In this document: positions 51,012 to 61,368 of the stretch, piece by piece
How the letters are laid out: every line of letters starts with the position of its first letter
Numbering within the stretch: position 1 is the first letter of the stretch
NCBI RefSeq assembly: GCF_000499845.2
Contig: NC_023758.2
Location: 14,974,427-15,038,426, forward strand
Direction: 5' to 3'
Origin: Phaseolus vulgaris
Lineage: Eukaryota; Streptophyta; Magnoliopsida; Fabales; Fabaceae
Length of the DNA stretch: 64,000 nt
Position numbers and translations under genes: made by a program
Notes under the pieces: generated by a model
Database searches by the model: none
What the model saw: the letters and a program-made list of their open reading frames with translations, nothing else
Told to the model about the DNA's origin: nothing

Positions 51012-51024
51012 GCTTTGAATACCA
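51012..51024 (-). other. Primer-binding site of element B
   Basis: On the minus strand TGGTATTCAAAGC lies 2 nt after the 5' LTR end. It resembles TGGTATCAGAGC, the complement of the initiator Met tRNA 3' end used by many plant retroelements, with one insertion and one change. Confidence 0.75.
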
Positions 51025-51026
51025 CA

Positions 51027-52006
51027 TGATGTGAGTTGATTTTAGATTACTTCATTTTAGATGGACACTTTACTTAGATTGAGATTTTTTTAGCAATTAT
51101 AAGGTGAGAACCCAAAGAAGATCCCCATTGGACACGAACTTAACCAAGTGGTTAAGTAAGTGTCAATGTTCACTTCTAGAGGGCAAAGGAAAAATACAAG
51201 AATATGGTGATTGATGATGAAGGGCGAAATGTAAAAGAGCATGAAAGGAAAAACAAGAACACAATGAAAACCGATTTGACAAAGGATGAAAAAACAAGAA
51301 CCTAAGAACACAAAGATTAATGGAATAATGGAAAGAATGGAAGAGATGAAGGAAAAGAAAAGCTTATGTGATGGAAAAGAGGTGGATCATGCCACTTGGA
51401 GTGTGGTTTTCCTCCAAGATAAGTGTTGATGGCCGCCACTTGAAAGCTCTCAAATACTCAAGATGAGACCTAAATGCTAAGAGGACACAAGTCTCACTAA
51501 CACCTCACACAATTTGTGCATAGTAACTTTTCTCTTCAAATTCAACTGCTAAAATACAATGGGTAGGCCTCCTATTTATAGGTGAAGGAGCCTTGGAAAA
51601 CAAGCAAGAATGGTAGGATGGAAAAAGGAAAAAAATGGGCAGCCTTAGGGTTTGACTAAGTCAAACCCGCATCCTATGTTTCTCCTTCTTGAAACTAGGT
51701 CAAATTGCATTCCTAAAGAGCTAGGAACAAGCTAAAATGATACTTACACCCCCTATTATGCTAAAGGCACCTATTCTAGCCTATATTTTCTATTTGGACC
51801 CCTAAAGTGAGCCCAAATTATTTATAAACATATTCTATTTTTTTAAGAAGACCAAAAGGAAGAACTTCTGATATTCGGATTTATAGCTTCTTTTTCTTTT
51901 GCTGATTCTTTCTCGAGGCTTGGTGGGGCCTGGCTTTGTATCTTGAGATGACTGACCCTTTTGGGAAGTGCTTATTGTGCCCTTAGTTATCTGTCGGTTT
52001 GTATAA
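51027..52006 (-). repeat. 5' LTR of element B
   Basis: It aligns along its whole length with 47526-48503. The upper end reads GTATAA instead of GTATCA, a single change of the terminal dinucleotide, and is followed by GAGGG. The copy of the pol-tail reading frame inside this LTR has no start of its own. Confidence 0.92.
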
Positions 52007-52029
52007 GAGGGGCCATGGTTGGCGAGGAC

Positions 52030-53240
52030 CTCTCGAGCCGAATGGGAGAGGGTTGACGGGGTTGCTGCAGTGTGCCACACGGAGACCGGGTGGTTGTGGT
52101 GATGTCTTTCCTCTTTCTTTTGTTCTCTTTGTTGGAAGGGTCGACTGCCCCGATGGTGGAGGGGTTGCCGGCGGCAACCGTCTCCAAACTTCCTTTGCCC
52201 ATGCCGACAACTTTGTTGCGGGAGGCAGTCAACATGTTGACCGCTTGTGAAGCTTCTTTCGTCATATTCATGCATTAGAAATTCTTCGTATGTTAACAAT
52301 ACAACCCGACTGAGGGTGGGAATGATAAAAAGAAAACGTGAGCATACCATGAAAGTCAGTCCACGTTGGGACAACTTATATACAGACAAAAGCTTTCAGG
52401 AAGGAAGCCTTCTCGGGAGGCTATCAAATAAAGCCTAAACCTCCAACTCCTCGATGTTGGAGGCTGGACGAGGCCAGCGAGTGGGAGTCTTGGTCCAATA
52501 CAAGGGGAATTTGGACCGACCACACTCGTCAAAGAAAAGCTCCTTACCCTTGGGCTCAATGAAGATTTTGAAAATTTTCCCTTGATGTTTTTGTATGAGA
52601 ATGTGAAGGGGGTGGAGAGCGTGTTACCTGATCGGCTAACCAGCTGACAGGTTCGGTTGACTAGGATGTATAATAATGGAGGAAGGTGGAAGGAGTTGGA
52701 TGAAGACGAAACATGTCACATATGAGCCAAATGGTTTGGAGGGAGGATTATGTGTTTAGGTGTAGTTGTGAAGGAGCAAGGTTTAGTGCCCGGAGGACAT
52801 CCATCGTGAAATCGTTGAAAGACGAAGCGACGTGCAAGTCTGAGAAGGGACAAGAATAAACAAAGAAGAACGAACCTTCTGAGGAAGCCTAACCCATACA
52901 AAGGGTGTCAGTCGGTTGACAATAATCAATGGCCAAGATGTCATCAACAACATTTGGGTTCAATAGATTATAATTATCCATAAAGAGCCAATGGAGGAAG
53001 AGTCCCTATAGAATGATATGAACTCGGTCACCTTGGGATCAACCCAGTCAAATCCCAAACAATGGGATGAATCTTCGGCAGGACCTGTTCGGTCGACAAC
53101 ATCCTCCAGATCATTACCCCTCATAAAAGTCTCCACGAGGGGCAACTTTTGAACCCGACCGACAAAGGCTCGGTCATGGAGGAATCAAGAGAAGAAGAGG
53201 ATAAAGACGGAGACGGAGAAGAAGACAAAAAGCTAGGAGA
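52030..53240 (-). pseudogene. Antisense ORF (aORF, putative gypsy type transposon domain) of element H
   Basis: The ORF runs opposite to the element, between the lost pol and the 3' LTR, the position of the extra antisense ORF of Tat-lineage gypsy elements. Readable pieces, N to C, are a Ser-rich start, FDDFTMDVLRALNLAPSQLH split over frames, SLQTIWLICDMFRLHPTP, FIEPKGKELFFDECG, FPLYWTKTPTRWP, and a C-terminal VNMLTASRNKVVGMGKGSLE helix with a KENKRKRKD basic patch. The family is annotated in databases as putative gypsy type transposon; its function is unknown. Frameshifts and stops break it. Confidence 0.75.
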
Positions 53241-53568
53241 AGACATGACTAACCTTTCAGGATGAAGGGAAAACACCTCACCAGAATGATTCAGTTTTGG
53301 AAGTCGGAACAAAGGAGCAATAAGACAGAACAATGGGGGATCACTATTTATAGCCTCAGGGGAGAGAGGAAGATTGAGCGTGCTTCTCATCTCAACCGTT
53401 GGATCTTCCTCGATCTAACGGTCCACGACAGATGGTGCCGAAAAACCTAAGCCATCATTACGCATCATGTTATGTGTCCAGCGTTGCCAACGTCACATCT
53501 TACCTTGGAAAGCGCAATAGTCACGAAGACTCTTCGGATTCAAAAACTCCTCGAGCCTGGGGGGCAAG

Positions 53569-53968
53569 TATACCGGTAGGGTCTAAGGGACCGAGCAAGA
53601 GACTTAGCACCCGATCTAGGCCGACCAACATGACTAATAATGAAACTAATAAATGACCTAGCATTAGTTAATATGCTTTTATTAGGCCCAATAACGACAA
53701 AGGGTCCACTATAATTATATAAGTAAGCACAAATCCCAAAGGATCAGGTACATTATTATCTAGTACTATGCACTGAGAGCCGAATGTCGAAGTTTGATTT
53801 GAGCATCAGAGTGCGTTTTGCAGGTACCATCCAATCCCAAAGATCACAGAGACGAAGAGTGAAAGAGTGAGAGTTGCAGGAGTTCATTCAAGAAGAATGA
53901 GAGAAGTGTAGATCGACCAACCGAGAAGAGGTTCAATGATTCTCTTGATTCTAACTCATTCATGAACA
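53569..53968 (+). repeat. 3' LTR of element H
   Basis: The 400-bp LTR starts TATACCGGTAGG (probably from TGTACCGG) right after the polypurine tract and ends CATGAACA before AATAT. Confidence 0.78.
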
Positions 53969-53973
53969 AATAT

Positions 53974-54243
53974 CAAGTATAATCTTTTTCTATTTATCTC
54001 TCCATTTATTTATAACACATATATGTACAAATTTATTCATTATAAATTTTAGAGATAAAGTATATATTTATTCTATCTAATGCACGCTAACATACGTGTT
54101 TTAACACGATCATAAACTTTAGTGTGAATGAATAAAAATAAACAAAAGATTCACGGTGTTCTTTCTCTGATCAATGTTATTTTTCTATAATTTATTTATT
54201 TATTTTTCATTGCATGCTTTTATATATGTTTTGTATTTATTTA
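53974..54243. other. Short AT-rich spacer between transposons
   Basis: It contains TTTATTTATT runs and nothing coding. It is presumably the DNA into which element H inserted. Confidence 0.5.
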
Positions 54244-55071
54244 TGTTCTGATCCTGCCTGTTGACCAGAACGCTGGAACCTGCCCCGTCAAAGGATCGAC
54301 GTGTGCCCCGCTTCAAACCTCCGTCCTTCTTCGAGATCCACCTCAAGAACCTGCAAAAGAACAGAGCGGCGCCGTTGTGGCCGATCGCACTCCAACGCCC
54401 AAGTCAGTGACAAAACCACCAAATACTAAGAGCAAGAACACTCAAGAAATCTCAAGGAACCGTGCAATGTTCTCTCTCACAGTCAGCTCTAGAACTCGCA
54501 AGCGTAAAGAGTATAATCTGAACGTGCGTACCTCAGAAAGTTCGTTGAGAACTCTTATATACCTGGTCACTTTCTCTCTCCTGGCAGTTACAGACCTGGA
54601 CACGTGGCTCGCATCCAGTCGTACACGTGCCATCATCTGGAGCCTCCTTGACTTGGGCGCTGCTTCTGACTCTCTTTTGACTAATTTACTTATGCATGGT
54701 ACTGCCCAGTGCATAGCTAACTTGGGAGCGCGATCTCTACTGGAATTGGCGAGTTAGGGTGCTCTCGTACACCTTCCCTGTTGTCTCGCCGGCCGCCTTC
54801 ATAATCTGCACCACCTTCATCTTCGGCGATGTGCTGGCTCTGGCGATCTCCAGTCACTTGGTCGCCTGAGTTTACATCTGGCGACTTCATCTTCAACTGG
54901 GCGATCGCCTGGTATGCTGGAGATTGGAGCACGCCAACTTAATAACTGGCGACTACACGAGCCCCCCGACTTCCTTCCCTTCTGCGAATCTGGCGCCTTG
55001 TCAACACGCCCATGCTGTAGCTTGGTGCCACGTCATCACTTCCGACTACCAGGGCGGTACATGTTCCAACA
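54244..55071 (-). mobile_element. GC-rich LTR-like block (probable solo LTR)
   Basis: The 828-bp block is far more GC-rich than its flanks, with limits TGTTCTGATC and TGTTCCAACA (TG...CA). On the minus strand a GTATATAAGAG TATA box near 54555 lies upstream of a transcript-like stretch, and repeated CTGGCGA/TCGCCAG words fill 54740-54960. No matching target duplication was found (ATTTA against AAACT), so the ends or the solo status are uncertain. Confidence 0.55.
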
Positions 55072-55416
55072 AAACTACATGTCCAAATTAAAAGTGCAAA
55101 GCAACTATATATAAAAAGGCAAATACTTTTATATCCCGAGGTTTCTTCCTATATCTTGTTGAGGTGTTGGAAATGTTCAAAATGTCTAGGTTTTAATTTT
55201 CTTACACCATCAAAAACATGTTTAAGATTAGTTTGAAATATATTATAAATATATAAAGAAAAAGTGGTTTTAAGTGATTTATCTTATATTTCTAAGGGTT
55301 AAAAATTTTGTTATGTCATTTACTCAAGGTTGTAGTTTTTTCAACCAAATCATTTGTTGAGGACGTGTTTCTTGAGGTTTTTTAAATCTCGGGAAATGTT
55401 AGTATTTAATGAAGGA
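55072..55416. other. AT-rich spacer
   Basis: Nothing is recognised. Confidence 0.5.
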
Positions 55417-55677
55417 TTCAAAACCTTTGTTAATTACCATAGGTTTAAGAGCCTTCATAAAATACCATAAGTTTAAGGACCTTTGTAAAATACCATGCAT
55501 TCAAAAACTTCGTAAAATATAGTAGGTTTTAGAACCTCCACAAAATTTCATAAGTTTCCAAACTTCGATAAAATATCATAGGTTCAAAACCTCTGTAAAA
55601 TATCATAGGTTTCAGAATCTTCGAAAAATACCACGAGTTTTAAAGCCTCCATAAAGTATCATAAATTTTAAAACTCT
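55417..55677. repeat. 28-bp minisatellite, about nine units
   Basis: Units of 27-28 bp follow the pattern AYCATAGGTTTnnRAnCCTTCRTAAAAT. Eight full copies are easy to align from 55436, with decayed ends. Copies differ at several sites each, so the array is old. Confidence 0.9.
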
Positions 55678-56265
55678 AAACATTTCTTTCTTTACTCATT
55701 TGTTATTGTTTACATCTATTGTATTTATTTATGTTTGATAAAGTTTTTTTTAGACAAGTAAAGCATATTTTAAATCATTTTATGATTTTAATCGATATTT
55801 CACTTATTTCAAATATATCATTCCATAAATAAGATTGCATGTGAAAATATTCTACATTACCCAAAAATTATAATAATTATTAAAAATATTATGTGATAAG
55901 ATGATAGTAATGTTTAAAGTTCAAAACGCCCCGATCTATTTATTGATTATTTTGTTGTATTAGTTCAAACTAGTATACATACATGGTAAATTGAAACCTC
56001 TATGGATTAGCTTGATTCTTGGTTTGATGGAGTGATTGGTGGAATCAATGGAGAATGAAGGTCAAGGAGAAGTTGAAAAGAGCTCCAAGCTTCAAGGAGT
56101 GTCGTGAGGAGTGTGGAGAGTGATAGGTTAGGCCTAATCACTTGGAGAAATTGAGAAAGAGATCAAACAAGGTGTCTACCCTAGAAAGAGGAGACAAAGA
56201 GAGTTTGGCTTGCAAATTCAGTAGTGTCAGTTAAGGTTAAACATGATGAGAGCTTGTGTTAAAAG

Positions 56266-56901
56266 TGTACCGAGCAGGAGTGCTTGGGATCTCGGGACCC
56301 CGGTCTAGGCATGTGGGTAGGTCAGCTCGACTATTGGGCCCAAAGGGTGGGTCATGTGTTTGGTCCAGCTATATTGGTAAGCCTAGTGGTGAATAATTAA
56401 AATAATATTTTTGTCATATATTAATATAAGGTTATTAGTAGAATATGTTTTTTAACCTAAAAGATAAGTGTGCCTAGTTGTTCAGTTACATAAATACATG
56501 CATACGGTTGTTGGTTGAAAAGATAAAGTTGTCAAATAAGATAAGCACCGTGAGTAAGGGTGCACACGTAAACAAAATATTTTCCTACTGCAAGCACCTG
56601 AATATAAGTGGTGCCCCGTTAGTGGTTGGTTTTCTGTTATTATTTTATGCTTTCAGTAGAGATAAGATTCTCATGAGAGAAAGTTGTTACAAGAGTAGTT
56701 ATAAAAGGGGTTTCAGTCCCTTGGTAAAGGTACATTGTTTCTGAGACTGAAACTGAATACTTCTCTTGTTTTGTATGCTCTCACTGACTTGATCGTCAGA
56801 GTGTGATCAATAGGTAGAGCCCTCTCTATTTCAACGGAGCCAAAACAAGAAGATGTAGAACAAATTTCAGAGGAGACAGATCAGAAGTGGAGTTTCTCAC
56901 C
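56266..56901 (+). repeat. 5' LTR of element G, 3' end deleted
   Basis: It aligns with the 3' LTR from TGTACC to GAAGTGGAG.TTCTCACC. There it jumps straight to GTGGGGCCCGAT, the sequence that normally follows the TGGCGCCCACC primer-binding region, so about 25 bp of LTR plus the binding site are gone. Confidence 0.88.
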
Positions 56902-56958
56902 GTGGGGCCCGATAAAACCTGATCCCACCCACATTCGTGTTTAAAGCCTTGCAACGTG

Positions 56959-58870
56959 ATGAGGAACACTAGACAGGGACCGTTGGGATCCGAAGGAAGT
57001 GACACCCCCACTTTACAACAACTCATGGAGATCATGAGGGCTCTTCAGAAAGCCAATGAGCAGTACAGGCAGGAGCATGAACGAATTCAACAAGAAGCTA
57101 AAGCCGAGCAGGAGAAACTGGGAGCAGAGGCCTGAGTTGAGCAAGTGCTCCTGCAGAACCAACCGATGGCAGAGATAGAGGCTTCCCAAACTGCCAATGA
57201 GGAATCGCGCAAGACAAATGAGGACTTACGCAAGAGTCTACAGCAGTGCGAACGACAAGGGTTGAGTGTGCCTTGAGTGATCGTCCCAAGCCATTTTCGC
57301 AAGCGATCATGGATGAGCTTTTGCCAGAACACTACATCACCCCCAAGATCGTTTTCACAGGGGTGGAAGACGTTTAAAATCATACGCCCAGGTGATTGTT
57401 TATGGAGGAACGAATCTTGTGTAGTGCAAGATGTTTATGAGCATGTTCAGAGGTACAACCTTACAGTGGTTCAACGAGCTTCCCGATGGCCACATCGCCT
57501 CTTTTGAGCAGTTCACTAGACTCTTTAGAGAATAATTCTCTGTTAACCAGGTCAGGCCTCCAGTATTGTATGACCTCTTCAACGTGAGGCAGAGGGAGGG
57601 GGAGTCATTGAAGGATTACCTCAATAGATTTTGGGCAGTTACGGTGTGACTCCAAACCCATGATGAAGTTGTGATGGTCACCGCTTTTGAATAAGGGATT
57701 GCGGTAGGACCATTCAGCGATTAGTTGATCAGAAATCTTGTGGAGACATTCTCCGAGATACGACAACGAGTTGTTGCCCATATAAGTGCAGAGGAGGCTG
57801 TGGCCACGAAGCATGACAACTCGTCTTCAAGGCAACCTAAGCCTAAGGAGAGCAGCCGAACCCAACCATTGAGGGTTAACGAAACCTCAACCGAAAAGAG
57901 AGCGAACTTAAGGTACGCACCATACGCAGCCAAGAGAAACAAGCCCAAGTCAAAGGCCAAGGGGGAGTAAGCATTCTGACCCAAGTTCCAAGTATCCTAC
58001 TAGGAATTTCTAGGCATGTCAGGGGTAGTGGACAAGCTAAAGTTTCCTTAGAAGATTGACAGGAATCTGGGGTCACGAAAGAACGTCTGGTAAGAGTTCC
58101 ACAAGGTGTTTGGGCACAACGTTGAGCGGTGCATAACTCTGGGTCACCAACTGGCGAGCTTGGGGAAGGAAGGGTTCCTGAAGGAGTACCTTGAGGTTGA
58201 TCATGAAGATCCAAAGGGAGCAGTTTCCCTCAGGGACCAAGTGCATAAGATACCAATCCATGGAGAGCTGAACACCACTTTGGGAGAATTTTTTGGAGGA
58301 GGGAGCTCTCCTTCCGAGCGTAAGCGATACGCGCGAGCAGTGATGTACCTGGAGGCAAGGAGACTTGACCATCCACCAGAGCTCGATTTTTGCTTCACGA
58401 GCTCTGACTTGGAAGACGTGGTTCCGCATGAGGATGATCCGGTGGTGATATCTGTTGTCATCATGAGAAAGAAGGTACACCGAGTTCTCATTGACCAAGG
58501 GAGCTCGAAAGATGTGATGTTCTGGTTAACGTTCACCAGTTTGAAGTTATCTCCCGACCAAGGTCGCACGATGGGTGCTTGATCGGCTTCGCAGGATATC
58601 AAGTGGAAGTGCGGGGGTACAACGAGCTGAGGATGACTTTTTCTGATGGAACCTCAGCTATAACGATTGATGTAAGGTACATTGTAGTTAATTCATCTTC
58701 AGCATATAACTTGCTTTTGGGGAGACCTTCCCTAAACAGGTTGGGTACGGTAGCCTCCACGACACACACGAAGATATATCTGCCTTATTCTATGGGAGGA
58801 GTTATTACCATAAAGTCCGACCAGAAGATGGCACGGAAGTGCTACGAGAGTAGCCTGAGGAAAAGTTGAA
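56959..58870 (+). pseudogene. gag-protease region of element G
   Basis: Starting near the ATG at 56959, the pieces are a coiled-coil N-terminus (LQQLMEIMRALQKANEQY), PFSQAIMDELLPEHY, WFNELPDGHIASFEQFTRLF and LFNVRQREGESLKDYLNRF, then FSEIRQRVVAHISAEEAV with a basic K-rich end. A His/Cys-type motif HNVERCITL follows, then GGGSS..RKRYARAV and the aspartic protease core with VLIDQGSSKDV (catalytic D near 58493). It ends LLLGRPSLNRLG...ARKCYESSL. This is the Tat-lineage order. In-frame stops (near 57134, 57530, 57648) and shifts kill it. Confidence 0.9.
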
Positions 58871-59029
58871 CTTATGCAATCACTATTCAAGCAAGAGAGC
58901 CAGAATGGATTGCGGAGGCAAAAGCCGTCAATGAGAGGCGACTTGGACCTGTTGAAAAGGTTTAGGAAAGGGATATAAAGAGGAGAACTTTATGCCCGCA
59001 TTAACTCGAGGACCTTAAAAGGAAGGGTG

Positions 59030-59290
59030 GAAGTTGAGGAAAAGACCAAGACGAGACCTCGGTAGTTCCATGTTGCCGACTTGGTGATGCGAAAGGCCCA
59101 CCCTTACCAGCTAGAGAACAAGTTATCTCCAAAGTGGACTGGCCCATTTTGCGTAGTCGAGGTGATCGGGAATGGAGCGTATAGGCTAGAAACCCTAGAA
59201 GGGGGAGCCATTCCTCAAATGTGGAATGCGACAAATCTCAAGTTGGCAGCAACCCTCATCCTCTTGGCCATCCCCTCTAGCTCTTTCTAG
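59030..59290 (+). pseudogene. Integrase C-terminus of element G
   Basis: The piece FHVADLVMRKA...ENKLSPKWTGPFCVVEVIGNGAYRLETLEG...WNATNLK is the C-terminal DNA-binding part of a Tat-type integrase and ends pol. The junction to the protease side omits several hundred codons of RT, RNase H and integrase core. Confidence 0.9.
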
Positions 59291-59329
59291 TTGAATTTTG
59301 GACAACATGCATCCTGCAAAGAAAACAAG

Positions 59330-60204
59330 TGAATGGTTAGTACAGAGAGCAAAGATTCGTCTCACTAAGGGTAGGGAATGGGGAATACCAATATAAGCCT
59401 TTAGAGCACCAGGAATGAAATCTCTACTTAGGAGGAAGGCGGTGTCAAAGACAACCTTTAGGCTCGATAGAAACTTGCAGACCTCTTGATCTGAGGGGGG
59501 GAAGTCTTCCAGGCACCGAGCACCCTGAAACCTTGGCTTTTGGGTCCAATATAAAGGGTACTCGTCCAGAAGGGTCTAATTCCTTCTGTTACATCGTAAT
59601 TTTAGAAATTTACCTTTAATTTTTTTGTATGAAGATTGGAAAAGGGTGAGGAAAGCCCTTCTAGATACACCATTAAAAGGCACCCACAGTTGGCAACCCA
59701 AGTGCTTGGCCTAAAAAAAGTAAAGCAAGACTTCCACAGTCGAAGTAATGCCGAGATGGGAACAAAGACTGGAGAAGGCACGAATAAATGCCCAACTATT
59801 TGGGTGTAGCTAGGCAGGAACCACGTTTAGCTCGGTCAACAACTCTTTTTAAAAAATGGTTAAAGGAAGGCACAAAATAACTTTTTTGAAAACGGTTGCA
59901 TAGAAGAAAAAAAATGGACCCTCAGGATCCAAGGATTCATCGCAACATATTGGCTCATCCTCTCTACTGGAACTATGTTCAACCTATCATCTTTTTTGCC
60001 AAAATGACAACCACTCTTTCTCAGGATTACGATAAGTTCATGCGAGGTATACAAAGAGGTTTCATCTAAAAGATTTGGGGGTGCCCAGGGATACAAGGCT
60101 TTGTAATCCATTTGCAGATTATATCTAAAAATAAAAATGCAAGGCAGATACAAGCATTTTTTAGACCAAGTAGTATGAGATAATTTAGAATAAAATGAGG
60201 GCAT
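59330..60204 (-). pseudogene. Antisense ORF (aORF) of element G
   Basis: On the minus strand from 60204: a segment with SHELIVILRKSG and YVAMNPW, then LLTELNVVPA.LHPNSWAFIRAF, HLGITSTVEVLLYFF, WVPFNGVSRRAFL.LFQSSYKKIKGKF, YWTQKPRF and EDFPPSDQEVCKFL. This matches the putative gypsy type transposon domain that Tat elements carry antisense between pol and the 3' LTR. Only a few stops and shifts interrupt it, so it is better kept than the RT region, which is absent. Its biochemical role is unknown. Confidence 0.82.
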
Positions 60205-60702
60205 ATTCTAAGTCCATGCAATGCAATTAGGAAATATGAATAAAAATATGAGGTGCTTGATGATGAGCCCAGGAAGTATAATCGATAAAAAAATGTTCGA
60301 TGGTGGAGAATGGTAAATATAAGGTTTAGGATACTGTAAGTAAGTGAAAAAAAGAGTTTTCTTTGCTATTGAAGATCCTGACGACGCAAAAGCAAGACGA
60401 AAGCTCTGAGAAGGAGTTTTGAGAGTGAAAAGTTACGTAAAGAAGAGGACATGAGGAGAGGGTTTAGAGGTTTAAGGGAAATGAAATAGTTTTAGAATGT
60501 TGGGAATGCCAAGCGATAATGCTTTCCCACCATTGTTGAAGGTGCCACGTGTACTCTTGGGTTTGAGTGTGGCGAGATGTCACCTTAGAAACGCTTCGTA
60601 CACTGCACCATATCTACCCACTGAGAAACTGTCGGGTCAGCTGCTAAAGCACTCGAAAAGCCTCTTCGCTTAGCTAAGCTCAGCTCAAGCTTGGGGGGCT
60701 TG

Positions 60703-61368
60703 TGTACCAGGCAGGAGTGCTCAGAATCTCGGGACCCCGATCTAGTTATGTGGGTAGGTCAGCTCGGCTATTGGGCCCAAAGGGTGGGTCATGAGTTTGA
60801 CCCAGCTATATTGGTAAGCTCAGTGGTGAATAACTAAAATAATATTTTGGTCATATATTAATATAAGGTTATTAGTATAATATTTTTTTTAACCTAAAAG
60901 ATAAGTGTGCCTGGTTGTTAAGTTACGTAAATACATGCATACAATTGTTGGTTGAAAAGATAAAGTTGTTAAATAAGAGAAGCACCGTGAGTAAGGGTTC
61001 ACACGTAAACAAAATATTTTCCTGCTGTTAGCACCTGAATATAAGTGGTTCCCCGTTAGCAGGTGATTTTTCTGTTATTATTTTATGCTTTCAGTAGTGA
61101 TAAGATTCTCATGAGAGAAAGTTGTTACAAGAGTAGTTATAAAAGGGGTTTGAGTCCCTTGGTAAAGGTACATTGTTTCTGAGACTGAAACTGAATACTT
61201 CTCTCTTTTTGTATGCTCTCACTGAATTGATCGTCGGAGTGTGATCAATAGGTAGAGCCCCCTTTGTTTCAATGGAGCCACGTTCCAGTGCAATAGGAAG
61301 ACTAGAACATATTCCATAGGAGACAAATCCGAAGTGGAGCTTCTCACCAGAGTCAACTGGGGAGAACA
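60703..61368 (+). repeat. 3' LTR of element G
   Basis: The 666-bp LTR runs from TGTACCAGGC to GGGGAGAACA. It is the same family as solo LTR F at 28672. Confidence 0.92.

Larger units (their letters stand above)
47526..52006 (-). mobile_element. Non-autonomous Ty3/gypsy element B, complete, nested in H
   Basis: Two near-identical LTRs, 47526-48503 (978 bp) and 51027-52006 (980 bp), flank 2.5 kb. A perfect 5-bp duplication GAGGG borders the whole (47521-47525 and 52007-52011). Orientation is minus: the primer-binding site is at 51012-51024 and the polypurine tract (CCCC on plus) just above 48503. The internal region has only gag, a zinc knuckle and a pol-tail segment. There is no protease, RT, RNase H or integrase, so it would have needed proteins from a relative. 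By eye the LTRs are about 94-95% identical over the aligned start, so this is the younger insertion. Confidence 0.93.
47040..53968 (+). mobile_element. Tat-type gypsy element H, gag-pol deleted, hosting element B
   Basis: The outer element has LTRs at 47040-47352 and 53569-53968 and a 5-bp target duplication AATAT (47035-47039 and 53969-53973). A polypurine tract CCTGGGGGGC at about 53557-53565 precedes the 3' LTR, giving plus orientation. Excluding the nested element B (47526-52006), only about 1.7 kb of internal sequence remains: a short 5' piece (47353-47525) and a decayed antisense ORF. RT and integrase are missing. The LTRs differ by many substitutions and indels, consistent with greater age than element B. 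Confidence 0.82.
56266..61368 (+). mobile_element. Tat-type Ty3/gypsy element G, internally deleted
   Basis: LTRs at 56266-56901 and 60703-61368 flank a 3.8-kb interior. A perfect target duplication AAAAG sits at 56261-56265 and 61369-61373. The polypurine tract TTGGGGGGC is at 60691-60699. The interior, in order, has gag, the protease region, the integrase C-terminus and an antisense ORF. RT, RNase H and the integrase core are deleted between 58870 and about 59000. The 3' end of the 5' LTR and the primer-binding site are also lost. The element cannot move by itself. Confidence 0.93.

Noticed and set aside
50805..51029. K/E-rich periodic open frame on the plus strand of element B
   Set aside because: It is antisense to the leader of the element and reflects the 30-bp tandem repeat.
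54377..54757. 126-codon plus-strand frame in the GC-rich block
   Set aside because: It lies antisense to the inferred LTR transcript direction, overlaps frames on the other strand and matches no family; high GC makes long chance frames likely.
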